Of a stretch of DNA of 64,000 nucleotides, positions 8,685 through 18,923 are shown piece by piece. The notes beneath the pieces were generated by a model, which was given only the letters and a program-made list of their open reading frames with translations, made no database searches and was not told where the DNA came from. How positions within the stretch are numbered: the first letter of the stretch is position 1; each line of letters opens with the position of its first letter. Both the position numbers and the translations under genes were made by a program. Source of the stretch: DAOMNN01 sp964404505. GTDB taxonomy: Bacteria; Pseudomonadota; Gammaproteobacteria; Burkholderiales; Rhodocyclaceae. The stretch covers positions 36,699 to 100,698 of the forward strand of contig CAYOKH010000002.1 in assembly GCA_964404505.1 (NCBI GenBank), read 5' to 3'.

Positions 8685-9071
8685 TCAGAGACCGTCGATG
8701 ACCGCCTTCAATTTGCTGCGAACCTGCTCGGCAATCGTGCCGAGTTGCGCGTTCTCGATCGCCATCATCGATGCGACGGGGTCCACCGCGGACACTTCCA
8801 CCTGCCCGTCCTCATGCTGCTGCACGATGACATTGCAGGGAAGCATCGCACCGATATGGCTCTCGGCCTGCAGTGCCCGATAGGCGAGTTCGGGGTTACA
8901 CGCGCCGAGAATCCGGTAGTTTCTGAAGGTCACGTCAAGCTTCTTCTTCAGGGTGTCGGTGACGTCGATCTGGGTCAGGATGCCGAAGCCCTCGTTCTTG
9001 AGGTTCTCCGTCACCTTGTCGATCGCTTCGTCGAACGACAGATTGCATGTCTTGCTGAAGTGGTACGTCAT
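8685..9071 (-). CDS. DUF302 family protein
   Basis: Protein of 128 residues in the DUF302 family: small, probably cytoplasmic, of unknown function. The family pattern is visible as an N-terminal helix with DEAIDKVTENLKNEGFGILT, a central RILGACNPELAYRAL motif with the conserved Cys, the MLPCNVIVQ strand with a second Cys, and the VSAVDPVASM strand near the C terminus. It lies 57 bases downstream of alaS on the same strand and converges with algC. No signal peptide. Function not predicted. Confidence 0.85.
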   Translation of the reverse strand: MTYHFSKTCNLSFDEAIDKVTENLKNEGFGILTQIDVTDTLKKKLDVTFRNYRILGACNPELAYRALQAESHIGAMLPCNVIVQQHEDGQVEVSAVDPVASMMAIENAQLGTIAEQVRSKLKAVIDGL

Positions 9072-9128
9072 TGTCGGGTCTCCTTCGCTACGGACGCACC
9101 CCGGCCCGATGAACCGGACGGTGCGATG

Positions 9129-11750
<2,622 letters not shown>

Positions 11751-11857
11751 GGATTCTGTAGTCGAAGTGAGTATCGGGCCGCATCGCCGCGGCCAAGGTG
11801 GAAGTTTAGCATGAGGGCCCGCGTCATCCGCGTGGCCGAGCCGCGCGTTCCATCGCC

Positions 11858-11863
11858 TATAAT
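11858..11863 (+). promoter_or_regulatory. -10 box (TATAAT) before pduO
   Basis: Perfect TATAAT within GCCTATAATCTGG, 28 bases before the adenosyltransferase ATG. No recognisable -35 hexamer at the normal spacing. Confidence 0.45.
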
Positions 11864-11891
11864 CTGGTCTTCCCGCGACGGAGACACTGCA

Positions 11892-12443
11892 ATGGGCCAC
11901 CGACTGTCCAAGATCTATACACGCACCGGCGACACCGGCACCACCGGACTGGGCGACGGCAACCGGGTGTCCAAGAACAGCCTGCGCATTCATTCGCTGG
12001 GCGAAGTCGACGAACTGAACGCGGTCATCGGCATCCTTCTGTGCGAGGAACTGCCGGAAGACGTACGGGCGCTGCTTATCGACGTCCAGCACGACCTCTT
12101 CGATCTCGGCGGCGAGGTCTGCATTCCGGGCATGAGCATGATTACCGGCAAACAGGTCGAAATGCTGGAGAGTGCACTCGACCGCCTCAACGCACCCCTG
12201 GGGTCGCTCAAGGACTTCATCCTGCCGGGTGGCACGCGTCCGGCCGCACTCGCACACCATGCGCGGACAGTGTGCCGACGGGCCGAGCGCATGCTCGTCG
12301 CGCTCGCGCAGGAGGAGGCGGTCAATGATGGCCCGCGCCAGTACCTGAACCGTCTCTCCGATCTGCTTTTCGTGGTCGGCCGCGTGCTGAATCGGGCGGG
12401 AGGCCGCGGCGACGTGCTGTGGCAGAAGGGCAAGAACGCCTGA
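11892..12443 (+). CDS. pduO: ATP:cob(I)alamin adenosyltransferase, PduO type
   Basis: Transfers adenosyl from ATP to cob(I)alamin, making coenzyme B12. 183 residues. The N-terminal ATP-binding motif KIYTRTGDTGTTGLGDG, the GEVDELNAVIG helix and the C-terminal HHARTVCRRAER and LNRLSDLLFVVGR motifs are all typical of PduO/MMAB enzymes. The preceding longer open frame is antisense to alaS and is discarded. No cobalamin riboswitch was recognised upstream. B12-dependent enzymes are not in this window, so the user of the coenzyme cannot be named. Confidence 0.93.
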   Translation: MGHRLSKIYTRTGDTGTTGLGDGNRVSKNSLRIHSLGEVDELNAVIGILLCEELPEDVRALLIDVQHDLFDLGGEVCIPGMSMITGKQVEMLESALDRLNAPLGSLKDFILPGGTRPAALAHHARTVCRRAERMLVALAQEEAVNDGPRQYLNRLSDLLFVVGRVLNRAGGRGDVLWQKGKNA

Positions 12444-12491
12444 GCCTCCCACCCCCGACCCGGCACCGCAACACACGCCCCCTCCCCTCCC

Positions 12492-12511
12492 GTGGATACG
12501 CATTATCCACA
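12492..12511 (+). promoter_or_regulatory. Inverted repeat with DnaA-box match
   Basis: GTGGATA, five bases, TATCCAC: a perfect 7-base inverted repeat whose right arm lies within TTATCCACA (12503-12511), identical to the consensus DnaA box. It sits between pduO and the TAXI permease gene. Could be a DnaA site or an operator. Confidence 0.45.
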
Positions 12512-12512
12512 A

Positions 12513-12541
12513 TTGTCGTAGTGCCCGACGCAGCCTAATCT
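12513..12541 (+). promoter_or_regulatory. Weak sigma-70 promoter candidate, TAXI operon
   Basis: TTGTCG, 17 bases, TAATCT. Four of six matches at -35 but only three of six at -10; position (95 bases before the permease ATG) is plausible. Low confidence. Confidence 0.25.
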
Positions 12542-12635
12542 GGGAACATGGGAGAACGGTAGCTCGACTGCAGCGAGGCGGATTCGCCGCCCCCAGCAAG
12601 TACAGGCACATTGGATGAACCGGGCAGGAGGTGTA

Positions 12636-14828
12636 ATGGCCAATTCCGACACGTCGCTCATCGGCCTGAGCGAAGAGGACCGCAAGAAGGTCCAGGCGCT
12701 GATGGAGAAGGACGCCAAGGCCGAGCGGCGCGTGACCGGGCCATGGCTCTGGCTGACGTCCCTCCTCAGTGCCGCCATGGTGCTGATCTACTTCTACGGC
12801 GCGGGCTATCAGGCGCTGGGCACGCAGTATCACCTCGGCGTGTACGTGCTGATCACCTTCGTACTGGTTTTCCTGCTGTATCCGGCCGGCAGCCGCCTCG
12901 CAGTCGCATCCATGTCGATCATCTCCGGCACGCTCATAGCGGTCGGGATAAGCTCGTTTTTCGTCTTCGACTCGCCCACGGCGTTCTATAACCAGATCAC
13001 GACCTTCCGCGAAACCTGGGAATACGACGGGCTCGCTGACGCATTCGCGAAGGACTTCGGCAATCTGCGCATCACCGTCCTGCTGATCCTCCCCTTCGCG
13101 GCCGCATTGCTGCCCCTGGACCAGTGGCTGGCACGCCGCTTTCACCATGCGCCGACCGTGAGTGACGTGATCATGGCCGCCGTCATCGCCGGCACGGTCC
13201 TGTACTGGATCAGTCAGTTCGCCGCACTCAACTATCGCGCCGGCGCCGAGAATCAGATCGACAAGCTGGTCAGCGTCATCGGCCTTGTGTTGTCGCTTGA
13301 AGTCTGCCGCCGCGTCCTGGGGTGGTCGATCACGCTCATCGGTATCGGCATGATCTGCTTCGGCCTGTTCGGCCCCTATCTGCCGGAGCTGTTCGCACAT
13401 CGCGGCTTCACCTTCGAGCGCCTCTCAACCGCACTGTTCATCACGACCAACGGCGTATTCGGGGTAATGGCGAGCGTGCTCGCAACCTACGTGATCCTGT
13501 TCATCTTCTTCGGTGCATTCCTGCAGAAATCGGGAGCGGGCAAGTTCTTCATCGACCTGCCGCTGGCGCTGGCCGGAAGCTCGACCGGCGGTCCGGCCAA
13601 GGTGGCCGTAATCTCCTCGGCACTGTTCGGTTCCGTATCCGGGAGCGCGATCGCGAACACGGTGTCCTCGGGCGCCTTCACCATTCCGATGATGAAGCGC
13701 GCCGGCTTCAAACCCCACGTCGCGGGTGCGATCGAACCGGCAGCATCGATCGGCGGCATGTTCCTGCCCCCGATCATGGGTGCGGGGGGCTTCCTGATGG
13801 CCGAACTGACCGGGATTCCCTATGCCAGAATCATGATTCTTTCGGTGGGCCCGGCACTGCTGTATTTCCTGGCAGTGTTCTTCATGGTCCATTTCGAAGC
13901 CAAGAGACATGGCCTGATCGGGGTTCAGGGCGAGGTGTTCCCGCACTGGAAGGTAGTACTCAGGCACGGCTGGTTCTTTGCGTTGCCGCTGATCATCATC
14001 ACCGTGATGATGCTGATGGGCCGCTCGCCCGGAAATGCGGCCTTCTGGGCGACGCTGTCGTGCATCGCGGTCAGCTGGGTAAACAGGGAAACCCGGATGG
14101 GTCCGCGCGAGATCTGGGATGCAATCCAGACGGGTGCGCGAAACACACTCATCATTGGAGCCACGGTGGGCGTGATCGGGGTCATCGTCGGGGTCATTTC
14201 CCTGACCGGAATGGGCCTCAAGTTCTCCGATCTGGTGATCTCCATGGCCGGTGGCAGCCTGTTGCTGGCCCTGCTGCTGATCGCGATCGCGTCACTCGTG
14301 CTCGGGATGGGCGTGCCGGTAACGGCATCCTATCTCATCGTCGCGGTGCTCGCGGTGCCGGCACTGGGTGAGTACGGCGTCGCAGTGATCGCCGCGCACA
14401 TGATCGTGTATTGGCTCTCCCAGGATTCGAACATCACCCCACCGGTGTGTGTCGCAGCCTATGCAGGGGCCGCGATCGCGGGCTCCGACCCCTGGAAGAC
14501 GGGCTGGACGGCTTTCAAGTTCGCCAAGATGCTCTACGTGATGCCGCTGCTGTTCGCTTTCGTCCCGGCGATCCTGTTCGACGGCACACCATTCGAGATC
14601 TTTTCGGCGTTCCTCTCCGCGACGCTGGGCACCATCGCCTTCGGAGCCTTCTCGATGGGCTTCCTGCGCCGCGGGACCAGAGTCCACGAGTGGATTCTCC
14701 TCGGTGCAGGCACCTTCCTGCTGTACTGGCCGACCTTCCTCACCGACGGCGCCGGATTGCTGCTCGTGGCGCTCGTCTGGTGGCTGCAACGCGACGTCCA
14801 GGCAATCAAGCCCGTGGCCGCCGCCTGA
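12636..14828 (+). CDS. TAXI-type TRAP transporter fused permease
   Basis: Single-chain permease of a TRAP transporter that combines the small (DctQ-like) and large (DctM-like) membrane subunits, the arrangement used with TAXI receptors; imports organic acids using an ion gradient. 730 residues, strongly hydrophobic, with a soluble N terminus, about four spans in the first part and about twelve in the DctM part. Conserved DctM-like sequences include GSVSGSAIANTVSSG, EPAASIGGMFLPPIMGAG and SQDSNITPPVCVAA. Start 12636 is preferred over the in-frame ATG at 12615 because AGGAGGTG lies directly before it. A UspA gene and the receptor gene follow on the same strand. Confidence 0.93.
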   Translation: MANSDTSLIGLSEEDRKKVQALMEKDAKAERRVTGPWLWLTSLLSAAMVLIYFYGAGYQALGTQYHLGVYVLITFVLVFLLYPAGSRLAVASMSIISGTLIAVGISSFFVFDSPTAFYNQITTFRETWEYDGLADAFAKDFGNLRITVLLILPFAAALLPLDQWLARRFHHAPTVSDVIMAAVIAGTVLYWISQFAALNYRAGAENQIDKLVSVIGLVLSLEVCRRVLGWSITLIGIGMICFGLFGPYLPELFAHRGFTFERLSTALFITTNGVFGVMASVLATYVILFIFFGAFLQKSGAGKFFIDLPLALAGSSTGGPAKVAVISSALFGSVSGSAIANTVSSGAFTIPMMKRAGFKPHVAGAIEPAASIGGMFLPPIMGAGGFLMAELTGIPYARIMILSVGPALLYFLAVFFMVHFEAKRHGLIGVQGEVFPHWKVVLRHGWFFALPLIIITVMMLMGRSPGNAAFWATLSCIAVSWVNRETRMGPREIWDAIQTGARNTLIIGATVGVIGVIVGVISLTGMGLKFSDLVISMAGGSLLLALLLIAIASLVLGMGVPVTASYLIVAVLAVPALGEYGVAVIAAHMIVYWLSQDSNITPPVCVAAYAGAAIAGSDPWKTGWTAFKFAKMLYVMPLLFAFVPAILFDGTPFEIFSAFLSATLGTIAFGAFSMGFLRRGTRVHEWILLGAGTFLLYWPTFLTDGAGLLLVALVWWLQRDVQAIKPVAAA

Positions 14829-14852
14829 TCCACAACGAACGAGGGAAACCCC

Positions 14853-15290
14853 ATGGCCGAGATCAAGACAATCCTGTTCGCAGCCGATTTCTCGGAAGGC
14901 GCCGTGCGTGCCTGCGACATAGCCAGAACGCTGGCAATCGCCACAGGTGCAAGCGTCGTGGTACTCCACGTGATTACCGAGCTTGCGGACAGTCAGAGTC
15001 GGCATTTGCCAGCCGAAGTCATTGAAACCTTGATCCGCGACGTAGAGAAGCGTGCAGTCGAGGACATGCGCCACCTCTGCGACACGCATTTTGCGGATCT
15101 GCCCTTCTCCAGCGAGATCGTGATTGGAAAGGCGGACGAAGAGATTCTGCGAGTCGCCGCCAGGACGGATGCCGACATGATCGTGATGGGTACCCACGGA
15201 CGCACGGGTATCGAAAAGCTGTTCGTGGGCTCGACCGCCGAGAAGGTGGTGCGCAGCTCGACGATTCCGGTCCTCACCGTGCGTGAGTGA
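14853..15290 (+). CDS. Universal stress protein (UspA family)
   Basis: Single-domain UspA-family protein of 145 residues with the ATP-binding signature G-x2-G-x9-G-S seen as GTHGRTGIEKLFVGS, so it probably binds ATP and may dimerise. It begins 24 bases after the permease gene with GAGGGAAACC before its ATG, and lies between permease and receptor. In Halomonas a UspA-type protein, TeaD, is encoded with and regulates the TeaABC TRAP transporter; a similar regulatory role here is inference from position. Confidence 0.88.
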   Translation: MAEIKTILFAADFSEGAVRACDIARTLAIATGASVVVLHVITELADSQSRHLPAEVIETLIRDVEKRAVEDMRHLCDTHFADLPFSSEIVIGKADEEILRVAARTDADMIVMGTHGRTGIEKLFVGSTAEKVVRSSTIPVLTVRE

Positions 15291-15310
15291 CCTGATGGGT
15301 GCAAGGCCGC

Positions 15311-15344
15311 ATCGAATGCCTCATCGTGTCACGACGCATTCGAT
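15311..15344 (+). promoter_or_regulatory. 9-base inverted repeat before the TAXI receptor gene
   Basis: ATCGAATGC and GCATTCGAT separated by 16 bases, 43 bases before the receptor ATG. Could be an operator or an mRNA stem that separates receptor expression from permease expression. Confidence 0.35.
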
Positions 15345-15387
15345 CAAGGCGCGCACTGGAGTTTCATCAACCAAAGAGGAAACCACA

Positions 15388-16395
15388 ATGAGTTTCAGCA
15401 AGATGTTCAAACTACCCGCCACCCTTGGCAGCTTCGCCGTCGCAGCCTTCACCGCCGCGGCGCTGACCGCTTCCCCCGTCGCCGAGGCCCAGACCCAGCG
15501 CCTGGCGTTCTCCGGTGGCCCGGACGGCGGCACCTTCCAGTTCTTTTCCAACGGCATCTCGACCCTGCTTTCGCGCAACATCGACGGAGTGGACGTTTCC
15601 AACATGGCCTCGGCCGGTTCGGTCGAAAACCTGCGCCGGGTCAACTCGCGCGATGCGGACTTCGGCATCGTGTACTCGGGTGACCTCTTTCTGGGCATGA
15701 ATGGCAAGCTGACCAACGATACCAATCAGTACCGCAATGTACACGTCGTGTCGTACATGTTCGGCGCACCGGCCCACCTGCTGGTGCGGGAAGATTCAGG
15801 CATTACCGATGTCATGCAGCTCGCGGGCAAGCAGGTCGCGGTGGGTCCGGCTGGTTCGGGTGCCGCCGCGTCGGCACAGCGTTTTTTCGAAAGCCTGGGG
15901 CTATGGGACAAGATCAGCCCGCAGTTCATCGGGTACTCGCAGGGCGCCTCGGCGATCGGTGACCGTCAGATCGACGCATTGTGGGTGTTTGCCGGTTTCC
16001 CGAACGCATCGGTGATCCAGGCTGCTTCCAGCAACAAGATGCGCATGCTGCAGGTGTACGAGGCTTCCCAGAAAGGTACGCTGGCAACGGACCATCCCTA
16101 CTATGCTCAGGTAACCATTCCGGCCGGGACCTACCCGGGCATCGACTATGACGTCGTCACCATTCAGGACTCGGCACTGTGGGTGGCCGGACGCCATGTC
16201 TCCGAGGACATGATGTACAAGGCGGTGAGCGAGGTCTATTCGGACGCGGGCCTCAAGTTCATGCATTCCGTCGCGAAGGCCGCCGAAGCCATGACCGTCG
16301 ACAGCGCACTGCTCGGTGTCGTGACCCCGGTCCACAAGGGCGCCCAGAAGTACTGGACGGAGGGGGGCAAGACCCTGACCGACGCACAGATGTGA
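15388..16395 (+). CDS. TAXI family TRAP solute receptor
   Basis: Periplasmic substrate-binding protein of the TAXI (TRAP-associated extracytoplasmic immunogenic) family, 335 residues. A signal peptide with a long Ala-rich core ends at about AEAQ. The family pattern follows: LAFSGGPDGGTFQFFSNG, ASAGSVENLRRVNS, the DFGIVYSGD strand and GKQVAVGPAGSGAAASAQR. It delivers its ligand to the fused permease encoded upstream. The ligand is unknown; TAXI proteins studied so far bind acidic amino acids or dicarboxylates. Start 15388 is preferred because AGAGGAAACC precedes it and the signal peptide begins there; upstream in-frame codons have no signal character. Confidence 0.92.
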   Translation: MSFSKMFKLPATLGSFAVAAFTAAALTASPVAEAQTQRLAFSGGPDGGTFQFFSNGISTLLSRNIDGVDVSNMASAGSVENLRRVNSRDADFGIVYSGDLFLGMNGKLTNDTNQYRNVHVVSYMFGAPAHLLVREDSGITDVMQLAGKQVAVGPAGSGAAASAQRFFESLGLWDKISPQFIGYSQGASAIGDRQIDALWVFAGFPNASVIQAASSNKMRMLQVYEASQKGTLATDHPYYAQVTIPAGTYPGIDYDVVTIQDSALWVAGRHVSEDMMYKAVSEVYSDAGLKFMHSVAKAAEAMTVDSALLGVVTPVHKGAQKYWTEGGKTLTDAQM

Positions 16396-16440
16396 GCATG
16401 AATGGACCCCGGGGGCAATGAAACGCTCCCGCTGCAAGCG

Positions 16441-16467
16441 ACAAGGCCCGCATGGTGCGGGCCTTGT
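16441..16467 (+). terminator. Strong hairpin between convergent genes
   Basis: Perfect 11-base stem ACAAGGCCCGC / GCGGGCCTTGT with a 5-base loop, between the TAXI receptor and the DAHP synthase stop. No T run on either side, so a bidirectional terminator or mRNA-stabilising stem is possible but not proven. Confidence 0.55.
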
Positions 16468-16489
16468 GCCGTTCATGAGCCGAAGAGCG

Positions 16490-17575
16490 TCATTCCAGTT
16501 GCGCCGCCCGCCGGACCCTGCGGTTACGCACGCCCTCGGCCAGCAGACCGAGCGCCCCGATGCTGTCCTCCCAACCGATGCACGCATCGGTGATGCTCTT
16601 GCCGTACTCCAGTTCCTTGCCGGGCACAAGATCCTGACGTCCCTCCTTGAGGTGGGATTCGACCATCACACCGATTATCCGGTCCTCGCCACCAGCCATC
16701 TGGGCGGCAACATCCTGCGCCACCTCGATCTGCAGGCGATGCTGCTTGCGGCTGTTCGCATGGGAACAGTCGATCATCACCTTGCCCGGCACCCCCGAAG
16801 CGGCAAGCTCATTGCACGCGGCATCCACGCTCGCGGCATCAAAATTGGTCGTCGTGCCGCCGCGCAGAATCACGTGACAGTCCTCGTTGCCGCGAGTCGA
16901 CACGATGGCCGAGTGCCCGGCCTTGGTCACGGACAGGAAATGATGTGGCGACTGCGCCGCCTTGATCGCATCGACGGCGATCCTGACGTTGCCGTCGGTG
17001 CCATTCTTGAACCCGACCGGGCACGAAAGTCCCGATGCCAGTTCGCGATGGACCTGGCTTTCGGTGGTCCGCGCACCGATCGCTCCCCACGCGATGAGGT
17101 CCGCGATGTACTGGGGCGTGATCATGTCCAGAAACTCGGTGCCGGCCGGCAACCCGAGTTCGTTGATCTCCCACAGGAGCTTGCGCGCAAGGCGCACGCC
17201 CTCGTTGATGCGAAAGCTGTTGTCGAGATACGGATCGTTGATCAGACCCTTCCAGCCGACCGTGGTGCGCGGCTTCTCGAAGTAGACCCGCATGACCACG
17301 AGCAGGTCATCCCCGAGTCGATCCGCTTCCGCCTTGAGCCGGCCGGCATACTCCAGCGCGGCATCCGTATCGTGGATCGAGCATGGCCCGATGACGACCA
17401 GCAGGCGATCGTCGGCACCGAACAGGATGCGATGGATTGCCTGACGGGTGTTATAGGTCACCTCGGCCGCCTCCGGGGTTGCGGGAAACTCCCGCAGGAC
17501 GTGGGAAGGCGGAATCAGCTCCTTGATCTCCTGGATGCGGACGTCGTCGATGTGTATCTTTACCGAGGCTGGCAT
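16490..17575 (-). CDS. aroG: 3-deoxy-7-phosphoheptulonate (DAHP) synthase, class I
   Basis: First enzyme of the shikimate pathway: condenses phosphoenolpyruvate with erythrose 4-phosphate. 361 residues, AroG/AroF/AroH type with an N-terminal regulatory extension. Seen: LLVVIGPCSIHD, VMRVYFEKPRTTVGWKGLINDP, FLDMITPQYIADLIAWGAIGARTTESQ, SVTKAGHSAIVSTRGN, ILRGG and IDCSHANSRKQH, which carry PEP, E4P and metal ligands. Which aromatic amino acid inhibits it cannot be told with confidence from sequence reading. Start is ATG at 17575. Transcribed alone, opposite to the TAXI operon. Confidence 0.95.
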   Translation of the reverse strand: MPASVKIHIDDVRIQEIKELIPPSHVLREFPATPEAAEVTYNTRQAIHRILFGADDRLLVVIGPCSIHDTDAALEYAGRLKAEADRLGDDLLVVMRVYFEKPRTTVGWKGLINDPYLDNSFRINEGVRLARKLLWEINELGLPAGTEFLDMITPQYIADLIAWGAIGARTTESQVHRELASGLSCPVGFKNGTDGNVRIAVDAIKAAQSPHHFLSVTKAGHSAIVSTRGNEDCHVILRGGTTTNFDAASVDAACNELAASGVPGKVMIDCSHANSRKQHRLQIEVAQDVAAQMAGGEDRIIGVMVESHLKEGRQDLVPGKELEYGKSITDACIGWEDSIGALGLLAEGVRNRRVRRAAQLE

Positions 17576-17683
17576 GCGTGCGGCTCTAATGACTCTGCAA
17601 ATAAGCGATCGATTCTACCCCGGATACGCCACGATCATGCTCACACGTCGATTCCGCGATCGTCGATGGCAACACGAATCGCG

Positions 17684-18271
17684 TCACGATTGCGCCGGCC
17701 GGATCGCGTGTTTGGGGCGGAAGGCCTTGACCACGGTCTCATCGGTTTCGACATACGGCCCGCCTATAAGGTCGATGCAGTACGGAATCGCCGCAAAGAT
17801 GCCGACGTGGGTCACGGTACCGTCGGCCGCGCGCAGGCCCTCCAGGGTTTCGCGAATCGACTTTGGTTGACCGGGCAAATTCACGATCAGGCTCGTCCCG
17901 CGAACGACCGCAACCTGGCGCGACAGGATTGCCGTAGGGACGAAGTTGAGGCTGATGCGGCGCATCTCCTCGCCGAATCCGGGCATCTCCCTTTCGCCGA
18001 CCGCGAGGGTCGCTTCGGGGGTCACATCGCGCGGCGCAGGGCCGGTTCCACCGGTGGTCAGGATGAGCGAGCAACCGGCATCCACGAGTTCCATCAGGGT
18101 GCGTTCGATCACCGGCCGGTCGTCCGGAATCAGTCGCGACTCGGCGTGCCACGGCGAGCGCAATGCGCGCCCCAACCACTCCCGCAGTGCCGGAATGCCC
18201 TCGTCTTCGTATGTGCCCCCGGACGCCCGGTCGCTGACGGATACCAGACCAATTGCAATTGAATCGTTCAT
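17684..18271 (-). CDS. mogA: Molybdopterin adenylyltransferase
   Basis: Activates molybdopterin by adenylylation before molybdate insertion. 195 residues, full MogA length. Conserved: VSVSDRASGGTYEDEGIP, LILTTGGTGPAPRDVTPEAT, the EMPGFGEEMR helix, SRQVAVVRGTSLIVNLPGQPK and the C-terminal IPYCIDLIGG. It begins nine bases after the end of darP, so the two form an operon. The other molybdenum cofactor genes here, moeB and moeA, are elsewhere in the window and are not clustered with it. Confidence 0.95.
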   Translation of the reverse strand: MNDSIAIGLVSVSDRASGGTYEDEGIPALREWLGRALRSPWHAESRLIPDDRPVIERTLMELVDAGCSLILTTGGTGPAPRDVTPEATLAVGEREMPGFGEEMRRISLNFVPTAILSRQVAVVRGTSLIVNLPGQPKSIRETLEGLRAADGTVTHVGIFAAIPYCIDLIGGPYVETDETVVKAFRPKHAIRPAQS

Positions 18272-18280
18272 GAATGCAGT

Positions 18281-18862
18281 CTACTCCGCTGATTCCAAAT
18301 CGGATTCGCCAACCGCCAGATCGCTTGCATCGGCCCCACTCGCGTCCAGATCACGCAGGACGCGGAAGAGCTCGCGGTAGGCGCGGGGAGGTTTGCCAAG
18401 TTCGCGCTCCTTTAGCGCATTGCGGCGCAATATGCGCAGCCGCTGAAGGTCGGCTTCCGGCCAATCGCGTGCAATGCCACCGAGAATCCTCTCGTCCTGG
18501 AGGAAATCGCTGCGCAGCCGCTCGAGCCGATGCTGGCGTGCCGTCTCGGCCCTGGAAGCACCAGTGAATGCATCGATACGTGCCTTGATCGGCTCCGCGT
18601 CGACGTGACGCATGAGGCGGCCTATGTATTGCATCTGGCGCCGTCGTGCTTCATGCTTGGTAAAGCGTTGTGCATCCCGAACCGCGTCACGCAGGTCGTC
18701 GGGCATCGGCACCTGGGCAAGACGCTCGGCCGAAAGCGCCACGAGTTGCTCGCCCAGGCTCTGCAACGCATGCATTTCCCGCTTGCGGCTGCTCTTGCTC
18801 GGCCCTCGGTACGCATCCTCATCCTGCTCGGGGACATCGGAATCACGCGCGGTGTCAATCAT
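18281..18862 (-). CDS. darP: Ribosome biogenesis factor DarP/YjgA (DUF615)
   Basis: Small basic protein of 193 residues that assists late 50S ribosomal subunit assembly. The family core is visible as KSSRKREMHALQSLGEQLVAL, AQRFTKHEARRRQMQYIGRLMR, the DAEPIKARID segment, and the RRNALKERELGKPPRAYRELF helix near the C terminus. An in-frame ATG at 18925 would add 21 residues but lies across the promoter and overlaps pmbA; 18862 is preferred because a perfect -10 box sits 31 bases upstream. It is divergent from pmbA, as in E. coli. Confidence 0.92.
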   Translation of the reverse strand: MIDTARDSDVPEQDEDAYRGPSKSSRKREMHALQSLGEQLVALSAERLAQVPMPDDLRDAVRDAQRFTKHEARRRQMQYIGRLMRHVDAEPIKARIDAFTGASRAETARQHRLERLRSDFLQDERILGGIARDWPEADLQRLRILRRNALKERELGKPPRAYRELFRVLRDLDASGADASDLAVGESDLESAE

Positions 18863-18892
18863 CGGGGCTTCGGGATTCGGGATCGGGTTAAG

Positions 18893-18898
18893 ATTATA
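18893..18898 (-). promoter_or_regulatory. -10 box (TATAAT) of darP-mogA
   Basis: Perfect TATAAT on the minus strand within GGCTATAATCTT, 30 bases before the darP start. No clear -35 hexamer at 17 bases. Confidence 0.5.
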
Positions 18899-18923
18899 GC
18901 CTTTGCAACAGGCGACTTCGTCC

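Noticed and set aside
16418..18262. Plus-strand open frame of 614 codons opposite aroG and mogA
   Set aside because: Shadow frame rich in Arg and His opposite two well-supported genes; no ribosome binding site and no recognisable domain.
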